Part shown: piece by piece, positions 32,843 to 42,262 of the stretch | Layout of the letters: each line of letters opens with the position of its first letter | How positions within the stretch are numbered: the first letter of the stretch is position 1 | DNA from: Psychrobacillus sp048572895 | GTDB taxonomy: Bacteria > Bacillota > Bacilli > Bacillales_A > Planococcaceae | Direction: 5' to 3' | Assembly (NCBI RefSeq): GCF_048572895.1 | Contig: NZ_CP183878.1 | Span: 1,984,001 to 2,048,000 of the forward strand | DNA: 64,000 bases | Made by a program: the position numbers and the translations under genes | The notes under the pieces: generated by a model | Database searches by the model: none | Told to the model about the DNA's origin: nothing | Seen by the model: the letters and a program-made list of their open reading frames with translations, nothing else

Positions 32843-32988
32843 ATTAAAGTTCTCCTTATCGAAATTTTAATGAATGAAGAGATGTCTAAGCTGGCCATTA
32901 TCTTTTCTTTTCCCTTCTTTAATAACGAAATGAGATTCAAAAACCACAAAACAGCTATCACTGGTATGATTAACATAAAATACAACAT
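32839..32988 (-). CDS. Small single-helix membrane protein coupled to the GNAT gene
   Basis: 49 aa: MLYFMLIIPVIAVLWFLNL is a membrane helix and the tail is basic (SLLKKGKEKIMASLD). GGAGATG lies 8-9 bases upstream of its ATG. The TGA overlaps the acetyltransferase ATG. The first part looks like a truncated membrane protein, so a read-through remnant is also possible. Confidence 0.4.
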   Translation of the reverse strand: MLYFMLIIPVIAVLWFLNLISLLKKGKEKIMASLDISSFIKISIRRTLI

Positions 32989-33128
32989 ATTTTAGCATCT
33001 CCCTTTGAACAACAGTGTATATAATATTAAGAAATCATCCATTTAAAGTAATAAAAAGTCATAAAAAGGATTAGTACATCAGAAAGTGATAGCTGTTATA
33101 TTTTATAAGTTTTTTCAATAGAACGATC

Positions 33129-33902
33129 TTACCTTTTATAATCGATAAAATATGTATCATATGATTCTTGAAAATTGTATCCAAGTTTTTGGGCTAATTT
33201 AACAGATTCCTCATTAGCAGCATCCCAACTAGGGTATTTTCCTCTATCCAGGCAATCTAATATCAAGGTAGAGGCAATTATTGTTGCTAACCCTTTTCTT
33301 CTATGGTTTGGGTGACTAGCCACCTCAATCTCAATCCCATCATCATATATACTAAATGATGTTGCAGCAGAAACTACTTGACCTTCATTCAAAATAGCAT
33401 AACCTACTCCTCTATTGATAAAATCATCGATAGAATCAAACTGACTTATAAAGTCTTCAGAAAGTTCATGTAAAGATGGGTCTTTTGCTATCTCTTTATC
33501 TATTCGCTTAATCTCATAACCTTCTGGCAATGTAGATAATAGATTCTCTATATGTTTTCTATCCAAGTGCTCTGGTTTCTTTTTAAATCTGTAACGTTGA
33601 AACTTCTCAATTGATCCAACATGAATAGTTTCTATACGATTTTTCCATTCATCGGAACCAACAATTGCAATAGTAAAATCAGGTAGATTAAAAAGTAACT
33701 CTTCAGCTTCCTTTGACTTGGAATCCCCAGCAAAGAACACAAAAATCCCAACTGTTATTTGAGCAACTGTTGGATTCTCGAGGTTATCAACCCAAGCATT
33801 TCCCATATGCCCTTGAAGATAGGAAAGTATAATAGTGCTATCAATTTCTTCAAACATTGAGATTAACTTTTTCCTTACATTTATATCTGCTTCATAAATC
33901 AT
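33129..33902 (-). CDS. GNAT acetyltransferase of the ZmaR-like (GNAT_acetyltran) group
   Basis: 257 aa from the ATG beginning MIYEADINVRKK after GAAAGAAGG; the frame is open to 33959. An N-terminal half of unclear fold is followed by GNAT motif A, IEVASHPNHRRKGLATIIAS, and SWDAANEESVKLAQKLGY. The two-part layout matches the family that includes the zwittermicin A self-resistance acetyltransferase ZmaR of Bacillus cereus; the acceptor here is unknown. Intact. Confidence 0.8.
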   Translation of the reverse strand: MIYEADINVRKKLISMFEEIDSTIILSYLQGHMGNAWVDNLENPTVAQITVGIFVFFAGDSKSKEAEELLFNLPDFTIAIVGSDEWKNRIETIHVGSIEKFQRYRFKKKPEHLDRKHIENLLSTLPEGYEIKRIDKEIAKDPSLHELSEDFISQFDSIDDFINRGVGYAILNEGQVVSAATSFSIYDDGIEIEVASHPNHRRKGLATIIASTLILDCLDRGKYPSWDAANEESVKLAQKLGYNFQESYDTYFIDYKR

Positions 33903-34048
33903 TAAATTCCTTCTTTCTAAAGTAATATTGTACATTTCCATCGATATCCATATTATCATATATTTTTAGATAAATGAGAAATATAATAATTATCAATTAA
34001 TTAATCAGAAACCCGTATTCTTCAAGTGCCTGTTACTAACAATAATTA

Positions 34049-34444
34049 TCATTTCGGTGCTTGCCATAACCCTCCTGAACCAGGTGTAAAGCCACATTCT
34101 TTATAAAATTTAGTTTTATTTTTCTCGTATGACACCGTTATAATTTTTAATCCAAATCGGTCAGACTCTCGTAATAATCCCTTTACTAACTCAACTCCGA
34201 TTCCCCGTCCTTGATACTGAGGATGAACAATTAAGTCTTCCATATATCCATGCTCTAAACCCATTCCACAAACATACCCGAAGGCAATCAGCTTATTATT
34301 TTCATCTCTAACCCCAGCCCAGAAATTACAGCGTTCAAACAATGTGGGATAATCTTCATCTCGTCTATCCCAACCAACATGTTCTCTTAATTCTGGTACT
34401 TCGTTAATAGATATTGGCATTCTTATAATAACTTTATAGTTCAT
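34049..34444 (-). CDS. GNAT-family N-acetyltransferase (copy A of a duplicated pair)
   Basis: 131 aa. Motif A is DLIVHPQYQGRGIGVELVKG and the C-terminus has FYKECGFTPGSGGLW. About four fifths of residues are identical to the protein at 42255, including CNFWAGVRDENNKLIAFGY; this is the clearest duplication in the window. The core is complete and no signal peptide is seen. Acceptor unknown. A weak AAGTGCCTGTTAC near 34025-34037 may be the relic of a repeat on its downstream side. Confidence 0.85.
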   Translation of the reverse strand: MNYKVIIRMPISINEVPELREHVGWDRRDEDYPTLFERCNFWAGVRDENNKLIAFGYVCGMGLEHGYMEDLIVHPQYQGRGIGVELVKGLLRESDRFGLKIITVSYEKNKTKFYKECGFTPGSGGLWQAPK

Positions 34445-34551
34445 ATTGTTCCCATCCTTTACTCATCATCATCAACAAAGTTAATTTCTATATAGACAGG
34501 TTCTATTCCTTTTTCACTATACAGCGTCTTTAGTGAACTAGGAAAAGTAGT

Positions 34552-35889
34552 CTAAACATTTTTATGTTGCTCTACTAGAGCAGAAGTTTTATTTTTATAA
34601 GCTATATATTTTTTTTCATTAAAATCTTTATACTCTACACCAACTATTTCACCTGCCAATGAATAATGGAATATGAGCTGCTCATTAATCATCTCGGTTA
34701 CAAAAGTTGATTGTGATTCATTATGCCTGACTGGCACAAGTTTAAATTTATATAATACCCCGTACAATTTTGAAACTGTTAAATATAGTTCGCCATTATT
34801 TATAGAAATATCTAAAATTTTAATCTCGTCATTTTCAATAAAATACTTTCCAGCAATAGGTTCAGTGTTCGAAAAGTTGATTGGTTTAGTTGGAAGTGGG
34901 ATTGATACATGTTCATCAAACATTACCTTGGCCATCTCTTGAGTTAAATGTGTTACAGGTGTAACGTTCATATTGCTTAGATAGATTATCGTAACTTGTT
35001 CATCGGCAAATCTAAGAAAATTACTAGAAAAACCACTAATATCTCCAAAATGATGCATACATTTTCTATCGAACATTTCAGAGACTACCCAACCCGAAGC
35101 GTATGAACTAAGGTATGGTGTAAACATTTTCTCCTTCAGTTCTTTGCTAAGGAACTGAGATGATTTTAACGCCTGATCCCAAAGGAATAAATCTTCTGTT
35201 GTAGAATACAAACCATAAGCTCCTAAAGGAAATGATAAATCTGCGTATGCTGTGTGAATTGGTTTTTCCCAGAATGAATAACCAGAAGCTAAATCTTCAA
35301 CTATCTCAATCCCATCATCACAGCCTGTATTATTCATACCTAATGGGCGACATATTTTTTCTCGTATGTACTCTGCATATGACATATCTGAAACTTTTTC
35401 GATAATTGCAGTGAGTAAAGAGTATCCTGAGTTTGAATATTCGAATTTACTACCAGGTTCAAAGTTCAATTCAAGATGTTTAAATGAATCGATCAGTTGA
35501 TGTAATGTCATCGGAAGTCTCATTGTTTTTGACCAATAGTCGGGAAAACTCGTGTAATTTGGAATTCCTGTAGTATTTGTTAAACACTGATAAATTGTAA
35601 TTTTTTCACCATGTGGATAATTAGGGAGATACTTTCCTATACAATCATCTATACATAATCTCCCACTTTCATGTAATTGATATATACCCATAGCTGTAAA
35701 AGCCTTAGTAAGTGATCCGATTTTAAATTTAGTAGTAGATTTATTGGGTACAGCATGCTCCCAATTTGCCATACCAAATCCTTTGTTTAAAAGAATATTT
35801 CTGTTTGTCGCTATTAAAATTGAACCATTCAAATATCCATTTGCTTCGTATCTTTCTATCCATTTACCTAAACGTTCCGCTGCTTTCAT
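34552..35889 (-). CDS. Serine hydrolase of the beta-lactamase / D-Ala-D-Ala peptidase fold
   Basis: 445 aa from the ATG beginning MKAAERLGKW, after AAGGAG. The SxxK motif is SLTK (KIGSLTKAFTAMGI), the YxN motif is YSN (FEYSNSGYSLLTAI), and HFGDISG stands where H/K-x-G is expected (MHHFGDISGFSS). A C-terminal lipocalin-like region follows (IAGKYFIENDEIKILDI). Such proteins are esterases or peptidases, rarely true beta-lactamases. No signal peptide, so cytosolic. It is the only intact member of this fold in the window. Confidence 0.85.
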   Translation of the reverse strand: MKAAERLGKWIERYEANGYLNGSILIATNRNILLNKGFGMANWEHAVPNKSTTKFKIGSLTKAFTAMGIYQLHESGRLCIDDCIGKYLPNYPHGEKITIYQCLTNTTGIPNYTSFPDYWSKTMRLPMTLHQLIDSFKHLELNFEPGSKFEYSNSGYSLLTAIIEKVSDMSYAEYIREKICRPLGMNNTGCDDGIEIVEDLASGYSFWEKPIHTAYADLSFPLGAYGLYSTTEDLFLWDQALKSSQFLSKELKEKMFTPYLSSYASGWVVSEMFDRKCMHHFGDISGFSSNFLRFADEQVTIIYLSNMNVTPVTHLTQEMAKVMFDEHVSIPLPTKPINFSNTEPIAGKYFIENDEIKILDISINNGELYLTVSKLYGVLYKFKLVPVRHNESQSTFVTEMINEQLIFHYSLAGEIVGVEYKDFNEKKYIAYKNKTSALVEQHKNV

Positions 35890-35933
35890 GTAAATTCCCC
35901 CTATACTCCTTACCAAATCTTTATAACATCTTG

Positions 35934-35964
35934 TTCAACAAAACTGCTTCATAAGGTGAATAAG
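35934..35964 (-). repeat. Minimal attC-like repeat 33
   Basis: TTCAACAAAACTGCTTC joined to ATAAGGTGAATAAG: left arm kept, hairpin missing and box degraded. Confidence 0.45.
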
Positions 35965-35993
35965 CAAACTAAAAATAAAGGAATATAAACTGT

Positions 35994-36926
35994 TTATTTT
36001 TTTAATTGATAATATGCTTCCATGAGTTCTTCTATTGGAATACTATCTATTTTCATACCAGTTAAATCACTTCGTTGTATTTCTAGATTTCTAAGATTAC
36101 AGTTCATAAATTTACTTCCTTCAAGGTCGCATCTTTCAAAGGAGATTGGCTTTTTTTCATCTCCAAGATTTGTGTCCATGAAACTAACCCCTTCTAAAGT
36201 GACAAAAATCATCTTGCTGTTAGAAAGATTTAAATCGGCATATAGTGAATTTCGAAGATTTATATTTTGGAACTTTGAGTGGCTAAGATTACAATTGCTA
36301 ATATGACTATTCATTAGATTACAGTTACTAAATGAACTTTCGTCTAAATTTACTCCATAACACTCCGTTTTTGTCATATCACAATTCACGTATTGGATGC
36401 TTGAAATGTTTTTATTTTCAACTAGGTTTTCTTTTTTTGATGAAGTTCCTATTTCTTTTAGATAACCATATTCCTCTTCCGTTTCATAGGTTTTTTTATA
36501 ACCCATTTTTTCATAAAAATAATGATTGTTAATTTGTCTACCTGATGTCTCAAGATCCCAAGTCCTTACATTAGGAAACTCTTCTTCTAGTAAATTTATT
36601 ACTCTTGAGCCTGTTCCTTTACCTTGGTGCTTAGGGTCAACGAAAATACGGTCTATTCTCCCAAAATTTTTGCCGGAAATTGTTATTATGATTCCCCCGA
36701 TAATTTCTTTGTCTTGTAAGACTTTAAAATACTCCAATTCCCTAATCATATATTTAGTCATTTCAATAGAAGAATATCCAGGTGGTTTAATATTGTAATC
36801 GGTTACATCGGGTCGATTTGGAAACCATTTTTTCACTTCTTCATCAAAAGTCCTTTTCTTTATTTCTGTTAGTTTTTCAGCATCCACAATTGAGGCTTTT
36901 TCAATGGTTATAACTGGAATTTTAAT
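35994..36926 (-). CDS. GNAT acetyltransferase fused to a pentapeptide-repeat domain
   Basis: About 310 aa. Residues to about 150 form a GNAT domain (IDRIFVDPKHQGKGTGSRVI; NNHYFYEKMGYKKT). From about 170 a pentapeptide helix follows, with A/C-x-L/F-x-x repeats (LDESSFSNCNLMNSHISNCN; LRNSLYADLNLSNSKM). The best ribosome binding site, AAAGGAGG, is eight bases before an ATT at 36918, or two before an ATT at 36926; neither is a normal start. The first standard start in frame, the GTG at 36887, has no site. A mutated ATG or a rare ATT start is likely. Pentapeptide proteins mimic DNA; the fusion's target is unknown. Confidence 0.75.
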   Translation of the reverse strand: MKIPVITIEKASIVDAEKLTEIKKRTFDEEVKKWFPNRPDVTDYNIKPPGYSSIEMTKYMIRELEYFKVLQDKEIIGGIIITISGKNFGRIDRIFVDPKHQGKGTGSRVINLLEEEFPNVRTWDLETSGRQINNHYFYEKMGYKKTYETEEEYGYLKEIGTSSKKENLVENKNISSIQYVNCDMTKTECYGVNLDESSFSNCNLMNSHISNCNLSHSKFQNINLRNSLYADLNLSNSKMIFVTLEGVSFMDTNLGDEKKPISFERCDLEGSKFMNCNLRNLEIQRSDLTGMKIDSIPIEELMEAYYQLKK

Positions 36927-37087
36927 GACCTCCTTTATTATTTGCCCTTATATTAACATGTAGTAAAAGTGGTAGTTCTTCAAATAACCGCACCATTACG
37001 ATGATTAAAAATAGACTAAGTATGTTTATTCATCTTTTTTCCGACCTTGTTACCACTTGGACCAAGTTGTTGGTGAAACTTAATACA

Positions 37088-37642
37088 TCAGTTCTTTTTT
37101 GTAAGCACATAATGATAATGTAATTGATCTTCGATTTCAACATTCCCTCTAAGGCGAAAGCCGCATTTTGCTATTACTTTATTTGAAGCTATATTATGAG
37201 GAAGAACCACAGCATTCAACTGATCAGAATCCGTGTTTTCAAATAGATAGTTCACTAATCCTTTTACTGCTAGTGTTGTGTACCCCTTATTTCTATATTG
37301 CTTAAAAATAGCATAAGCCACTTCTCGATTTGGTCCACTCAGTTCCTCTTTAATACCCGTATTACAGAATCCAATAAATTCACCAGTCTCTTTTAAAACA
37401 ATTCCCAACTTCAGCCACCCATTGCCTATACTAGGGATATTAGCTAAAAAGTCTTTATTACCAGGTATCTCATAATTTGTAACCCAATCTAATCTTTGTT
37501 CTATGGTCGAACGCCAATCTGGCAAAAATTCATATACCTCGGGTTGTGAAGTTAGTTCATAGATAGCAGCTACATCTTCTATTCTAAACTCTCTTAGCAG
37601 TATTTCTCCGCAGTCTATTGTAAATACATCGTTCATAATCAT
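37088..37642 (-). CDS. GNAT acetyltransferase, RimJ/RimL-like
   Basis: 184 aa. Starts with LLREFRIEDVAAIYELTSQP and has motif A as VAYAIFKQYRNKGYTTLAVKG followed by VVLPHNIASNKVIAKCGFRL, the usual pattern of RimJ/RimL/SpeG-like enzymes. These acetylate N-termini, amino sugars or antibiotics. A second Met (residue 3) is an alternative start with equal spacing to GGAGTAAT. Intact; the neighbouring gap 37643-37814 holds only an unconvincing 49-codon hydrophobic frame (37662-37811). Confidence 0.82.
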   Translation of the reverse strand: MIMNDVFTIDCGEILLREFRIEDVAAIYELTSQPEVYEFLPDWRSTIEQRLDWVTNYEIPGNKDFLANIPSIGNGWLKLGIVLKETGEFIGFCNTGIKEELSGPNREVAYAIFKQYRNKGYTTLAVKGLVNYLFENTDSDQLNAVVLPHNIASNKVIAKCGFRLRGNVEIEDQLHYHYVLTKKN

Positions 37643-37814
37643 TACTCCTCCAATGTAAACATCATAATTTGCTAAGAATAATAATAGACACTAGCAAATA
37701 ATAGTGAAACAAAATTTCAAAAACAAAAAGTAGTAAACAGATTATATGCCTATTTAGTTTTGAATCCCTTATCAATAAGAACCCCAAAAGATATACAATT
37801 ATCCATTTCAAATG

Positions 37815-38944
37815 TTAGGAATCTATGAAAGTATCTATTATTTGTTTACATATATCATGATGAATAGTCCCGTCAAAATTTAATAAGACCACTACACCTA
37901 AATTGAGTTCTGGTACCATTGATATAAGTGATCTCACAGCTAGCTGACCACCCCCATGTTCCACTAATCTAAATCCTCTATAATCATCTGTAAACCATGC
38001 GATTCCGTAACTTCTAATATCACTTTCGAATCGCCATTCCTCATTGACAAGGTGAATAGGTTTTTGCATTTCTTCAATCAAATCTGAACGCAAAACTTTG
38101 GATTTTTTATTCAAATGGAATAGTATATACTTTCCTAAATCATTTGCTGTTGAATACAAGTAACCAATAGGAGCTGAGATTGAGTTTTTAGGAAAAGGAG
38201 TTTCATTTTAGCCTCGCCTAAATAATACTTAGCACTGTTCATATCTTTTTCAACTTTTTGTGAATCACTAGTAGTTCGATCCATGTTCAAGGGGATAAGA
38301 ATTTCATCTCTAAGAAATATTTCCCAATTGCGACCTGTTACTTTTTCAAACAAATCAGCTAGTATCACATACGCATCTGTGCAATAATTCCAGCCCATCC
38401 CTACTGGATACTCCAACTCTACTTTTTTAAACCACTTTGTTATATCATCTCGAGTTTGTATACTACTAATCTCTTCTTCTGTAAGGTTGTAGTAATCTAA
38501 TGCTTCTTGAAATTCTGTGAGTGTATCTGAAAAGATTTCTCTTACATTCGGAGCAATCATATTGGCAATACCTAAATTAGAAGGTAATCCTGCTGTATGG
38601 GATAACAGATGCTGTATGGTGATGGTATCACTCTGTTGCTTATTTTTTGTTCTGAAGTATGGCAAATATTTTACAACGGTATGGTTCAATGAAATCAAGT
38701 TCTTTTCAACTAGTTGCATAATAGAAAGTGCCATGAAATTCTTAGAAATGCTTTGAATACTCATCAATGTATCACCATCAATAGATCGGTTTACAGGTTG
38801 AATCTGTGAGTAGCCAAAACCTTTAGAATAGATACTTTCAGAGTCTTTAACGATTGCAACGCTTACTCCAACCCCTTGCTGATTACTAATAATTTCATTA
38901 ATATCATCTGTTATTCGGTTTAATTTGTGCTCCAATTGTTTCAT
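37815..38944 (-). pseudogene. Serine hydrolase (beta-lactamase fold) broken by a frameshift
   Basis: N-terminal frame (38944-38135) holds the SxxK motif SISK (LMSIQSISKNFMALSIMQ), HLLSHTAGLP and GWNYCTDAYVIL. C-terminal frame (to 37815) begins YSTANDLGKYILFHLN and holds a His-Gly-Gly motif, LVEHGGGQLAVRS. They are joined by a single-base shift near 38190: the other frame reads FPKNSISAPIGYLYSTAND. Joined length is about 375 aa, normal for the family. Confidence 0.8.
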
Positions 38945-39120
38945 ACCTTGTCTCCTTTATGCATACAGTTTTTCCTAACTATTTTTAGATAGACTAAATG
39001 TGAGTATGCATATATTATTAGCCATTGAATTTCCATTTCCACACGTCTTTTATTAGGGTTTATTAGATTATATCTGATTAATATTACTTGAATATACCTC
39101 ATATTTATTTCATAAAAGAA

Positions 39121-39158
39121 AATAAGCCAATGCGGGATATAACCACATTGGCTTATTT
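39121..39158 (-). terminator. Intrinsic terminator after the CD3324-like gene
   Basis: AATAAGCCAATG/CATTGGCTTATT, a stem of about 12 pairs with A- and T-rich flanks, starting at the stop codon. Confidence 0.8.
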
Positions 39159-39442
39159 CAAATGTTTGTTCTAATTCTCTTTTCTTTTAATACGATTCTT
39201 TGAATACTCTTTGCTGATAAATAATATTTTCTACCCAATTCAGCCACATCTATTCCCGATAGGTAATCGTTATAAATAGTAGTATTTCTTATATTTAATT
39301 CTCTTATTGTAGCAGTATTGGATCCCCAACTCTGTTTATTATCTTCTCTTCGCGGGATATAAATATATTCACCATCAACATATTTTTGTATTAACTCTAT
39401 CAACTCAGCTGGTAGAACATTATTTGCTTTTTTATAGCTCAT
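39158..39442 (-). CDS. CD3324/Mor-like DNA-binding protein
   Basis: 94 aa from the ATG beginning MSYKKANNVLPAELIELIQKY, chosen because AGGAG is eight bases upstream; the frame opens three codons earlier at a GTG. The core is YVDGEYIYIPRR and a C-terminal HTH, YNDYLSGIDVAELGRKYYLS and SAKSIQRIVLKEK. This is the CD3324 family, relatives of Mor-type activators, common in Bacilli as small regulators. Targets unknown. Monocistronic with a good terminator. Confidence 0.75.
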   Translation of the reverse strand: MSYKKANNVLPAELIELIQKYVDGEYIYIPRREDNKQSWGSNTATIRELNIRNTTIYNDYLSGIDVAELGRKYYLSAKSIQRIVLKEKRIRTNI

Positions 39443-39481
39443 TGTTTGCACTCCTAAATATTTATATTTCTTTTAGGAAGA

Positions 39482-39522
39482 GCAAAGGCTATTTTTTTAT
39501 AATTTTATGCAATAGCCTTTGC
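39482..39522 (-). terminator. Inverted repeat downstream of the HAD gene
   Basis: GCAAAGGCTAT/ATAGCCTTTGC with a 19-base AT-rich loop. No T-run follows on the minus strand, so it may be a terminator or another dispersed palindrome. Confidence 0.5.
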
Positions 39523-39584
39523 TATGCAAAAAAAGTATTCTTTCTCACACAATCAATCCTCCTTACATTTCAGCTTGTTTTTCC

Positions 39585-39617
39585 TACAATCACGCTTTAC
39601 TTAAGCGCATCGTTAGG
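39585..39617 (-). repeat. Possible attC-like relic 34
   Basis: CGCTTTACTTAAGCGCATCGTTAGG keeps a short hairpin (GCTTTACTTAAGC) and a GTTAG box but no left arm. Confidence 0.3.
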
Positions 39618-39689
39618 AACCATGTAATTCCAAAAAATTCTACACCTGAAAGTATATTACGTTCTTTCATAGGAAATGAAAAAGTTATT

Positions 39690-40343
39690 TTACATTCTAG
39701 GTAATATTGTTGTTAGTTCAATTAAATCATCTATTACGAAATCAGCATGTGAGAGTTCATCTTCTTGTGCAAAATCAAAATTACAACCAATTGCCATTAA
39801 GCCGTTATCTTTAGCCGCATTTATATCAGATAGACGATCTCCGACTACTGCTGCATTTTTTATATCATATTTTATTAATATACTTTTAACTAAATCACCT
39901 TTATCTAGTGTCTGTATTTGCTGAATACTAAATGTTTCAGTTACCCAATTATCTAAATTATAATAACTCACAATTGCTTTTAGGTATTCCGTCAAACCAT
40001 TACTCGCTATGTAAATGGTATAATCATTCGCTTTTAAATAGCTGAAAACTTCCTTTACATTCGGATATAAAGCACCTTTCCCACTACTTATATTTTCAAC
40101 TAGTCTACCCAGAAAATATGCATCCGTTTGTTCTCTTACTTCATTGGAGTGATTAGGCAACAGAGCTTCCCATACTTTGGGCAAAGGTACCCCCATAATT
40201 TCACGATATTTATCAATAGGAGTTACTGTATCCCATTTGTTTAATGACCGTAAATAGTTAAAAGTATCATCCAGTGATAATTCTAAAATTTTATCTGTTT
40301 GAAATAGAGTTCCATCCATATCAAAAATTAGTGATTGTAACAT
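39690..40343 (-). CDS. HAD-superfamily phosphatase
   Basis: 217 aa from the ATG beginning MLQSLIFDMDGTLFQTDK after AAGGAGAT. The four HAD motifs are present: DMDGTL (motif 1), IYIASNGLTEY (motif 2), a Lys in LDKGDLVKSIL (motif 3) and VVGDRLSDINAAKDNG (motif 4). The alpha-helical cap between motifs 1 and 2 makes it a subfamily I phosphoglycolate-phosphatase/pyrophosphatase-like enzyme. Substrate not predictable. Confidence 0.88.
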   Translation of the reverse strand: MLQSLIFDMDGTLFQTDKILELSLDDTFNYLRSLNKWDTVTPIDKYREIMGVPLPKVWEALLPNHSNEVREQTDAYFLGRLVENISSGKGALYPNVKEVFSYLKANDYTIYIASNGLTEYLKAIVSYYNLDNWVTETFSIQQIQTLDKGDLVKSILIKYDIKNAAVVGDRLSDINAAKDNGLMAIGCNFDFAQEDELSHADFVIDDLIELTTILPRM

Positions 40344-40384
40344 TGCTTTATCTCCTTTTTTGCATAAATACATATTATTAACCT

Positions 40385-40909
40385 TTAATTTTCATAGACA
40401 GGTACAATTTTATCAAATTGTGTTCTCATCGTCTTACTATCGAATAACACTGATTTATTTATGAAAAAGTATATTCTTAAGCCATCTTCACCTTGTATAA
40501 TTTTTGCATTATCACTTTCTTCATCTTTTACCTGTTTTATTTTATTATTTGTTATTACTCCGTAACGAACAAAAAAATCATCAAAATTAGTGAATGTCCA
40601 GTTTAGACCATCATCTGTTTGAAGAGGAAGTGAGCCTCCTCCCGAATGCCACTCCCACTTAGCACCCTTTAACTTGATAAATCCATCGTGAAGATAGTTG
40701 TCTTTCGTATAAAAAACTAGAATACCGTCATTAACAACTTCTAAATGAATTATCTCTTCTACTTCTATATTGGTATCTTTCATTTCATTAAGTAATTGTT
40801 CTTCAATTGTAATATTTTCATGGCTGCGATCACAGGAGCTTAATAGAAATATAGAAATAAAAGATAAACAAGCAATTATACAAAATTTAATTCTTCTATT
40901 CTTTTTCAT
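40385..40909 (-). CDS. Predicted lipoprotein
   Basis: 174 aa from MKKNRRIKFCIIACLSF, preceded by AAGGGGGAT; the frame opens to 40990. Lipobox LSSC with lipidated Cys at about residue 25, then DRSHENITIEEQLLNEM. The mature domain is mixed alpha/beta (HLEVVNDGILVFYTKDNYLH; YGVITNNKIKQVK). Similar small lipoproteins are common in Bacillus; function unknown. Immediately downstream of the HAD gene's start, so possibly a separate unit. Confidence 0.75.
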   Translation of the reverse strand: MKKNRRIKFCIIACLSFISIFLLSSCDRSHENITIEEQLLNEMKDTNIEVEEIIHLEVVNDGILVFYTKDNYLHDGFIKLKGAKWEWHSGGGSLPLQTDDGLNWTFTNFDDFFVRYGVITNNKIKQVKDEESDNAKIIQGEDGLRIYFFINKSVLFDSKTMRTQFDKIVPVYEN

Positions 40910-41033
40910 TTTTCTATCCCCCTTGATTGCGCCGACTATGTACCTAAACAAATTGCTGCTCCATCGGAAAAGAAAAGATATTACGCTCATTCATGGGAGT
41001 AAAATAGGATCTATTATTTTTTTAGGGTGCAGC

Positions 41034-42019
41034 CTATAACCAGTTTTCTATGCATATTACCTTTTTAGCATCTGCATCTAACTTTACTTTTTTACCTATC
41101 GCTAATGAATGCATCGGATGGGTGTGACATGTATCAAACTCAGCTAAAATTGGAATGCCGCGTCCGTCTAATTGTTCAATCAATAAATCTAATGGTCTTT
41201 TTCCTGTTTCTAAATCATCAAAAAGTTCATGTTTCCCTAAAATTATGCCGGCAACTTATTCAAAAACTCCGTGTAACTTTAGCATTGCAAAGTTTTTCTC
41301 GACAACAGATGCATTTTTCATACAGTCCTCGATTAATAATATATCGCCCTGTTCAATTGTAGGAAAATATGGCGAACCAATAAAGCCGTACATTGCATTA
41401 ATATTACCACCTATCAATCGACCCTCCGCCACTCCACTTTGACCCGTAATCCACTCATTACGATAGAGAACTTTCTCGGTTGTTTTTTCAAGCCAATTCA
41501 CTGGCACATCAGACCAATATGGTGGCATCGGTATTTCGTACGGAAGATTATTTTCTTCCATGAAATATTGTTCAAAATAACGATATGTATTATTTACAAG
41601 AGGCTCAAATTCACCAAAAGAGGGAATAAGAGAAGGTCCATAATATGTTGTAATACCTGTTTTAGCATAAAGGGAAAGTAAAACAGCAGTGGCATCAGAA
41701 TATCCAATGACTAACTTTGGATTATCTTTAAATGCTTCATAATCAATATATGGCAACAAACTATTTGAATTTGTGCCACCTATTGTAGACATAATTCTGG
41801 ATTTCGTAATAATTTGTTTAATTCCTCGGCACGAGCTTTTGGTGAGCCAGAACGATACACATCTGATTGCCCTGTCAATTCTCCTTCTACAATAACAAAA
41901 CCTTTTTCTTCTATAAAAGCTTTAGCACGTTGAAAACGTTGATATGCTGTAACTGTTGCAGGAGAAGACGGAGTAAATATTCCGATTTTATCTCCTTTTT
42001 TTAAGCAGCTTTGAACCAT
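41034..42019 (-). pseudogene. Peptidase S66 (LD-carboxypeptidase/MccF-like) with a frameshift and an in-frame stop
   Basis: Frames 42019-41780 (DKIGIFTPSSPAT) and 41792-41256 (MSTIGGTNSNSLLPYIDYE, then GYSDATAVLLSLYAKTG with the nucleophile Ser in GYSD) overlap but are out of phase. After VFE a TAA at 41256 interrupts the gene, and the same frame continues VAGIILGKHELFDDLE and ends in CHTHPMHSLAIGKKV with the catalytic His. S66 enzymes cleave muropeptide LD bonds or, as MccF, microcin C. Two independent lesions make it inactive. Confidence 0.82.
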
Positions 42020-42134
42020 ATTATTAACCTACTTTCTAATAGTTTATAGATTCCTATAAATACTACTTTACTACAATTTAAGTACTTAAAACTAACATGT
42101 CTGTTAGTTCAATTTCCTAATTTTATCGCTCTTC

Positions 42135-42262
42135 TTCAAGCAAACTGCTGCTACTTCAAGTACAACAATATACACTTACTCGTCGAAATCTACTTTGATA
42201 TTGTGAACGTAAAATCGAACATCGAAATGACGATCTTGTTTTGCTGAGCATACGTTAAGTTA
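42135..42262 (-). repeat. attC-like cassette repeat 35 (long form, diverged)
   Basis: TTCAAGCAAACTGC, ACTTCAAGTACAAC, a hairpin ATCGAAATGACGAT related to that of the long form, and TTTTGCTGAGCATACGTTAAG. The stop of the GNAT gene at 42255 is inside the box. Confidence 0.65.

Noticed and set aside
37662..37811. 49-codon hydrophobic frame as a small membrane protein gene
   Set aside because: Starts with TTG, no ribosome binding site, and overlaps the end of a broken gene region; AT-rich sequence easily gives such frames.
39158..39442. The CD3324/Mor-like gene as the missing recombinase
   Set aside because: It is 94 aa with only a helix-turn-helix; no tyrosine or serine recombinase catalytic residues.
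40985..41003. TTCATGGGAGT as an IS110 right end
   Set aside because: Only about ten bases match and no left end or GTTAG box is nearby.
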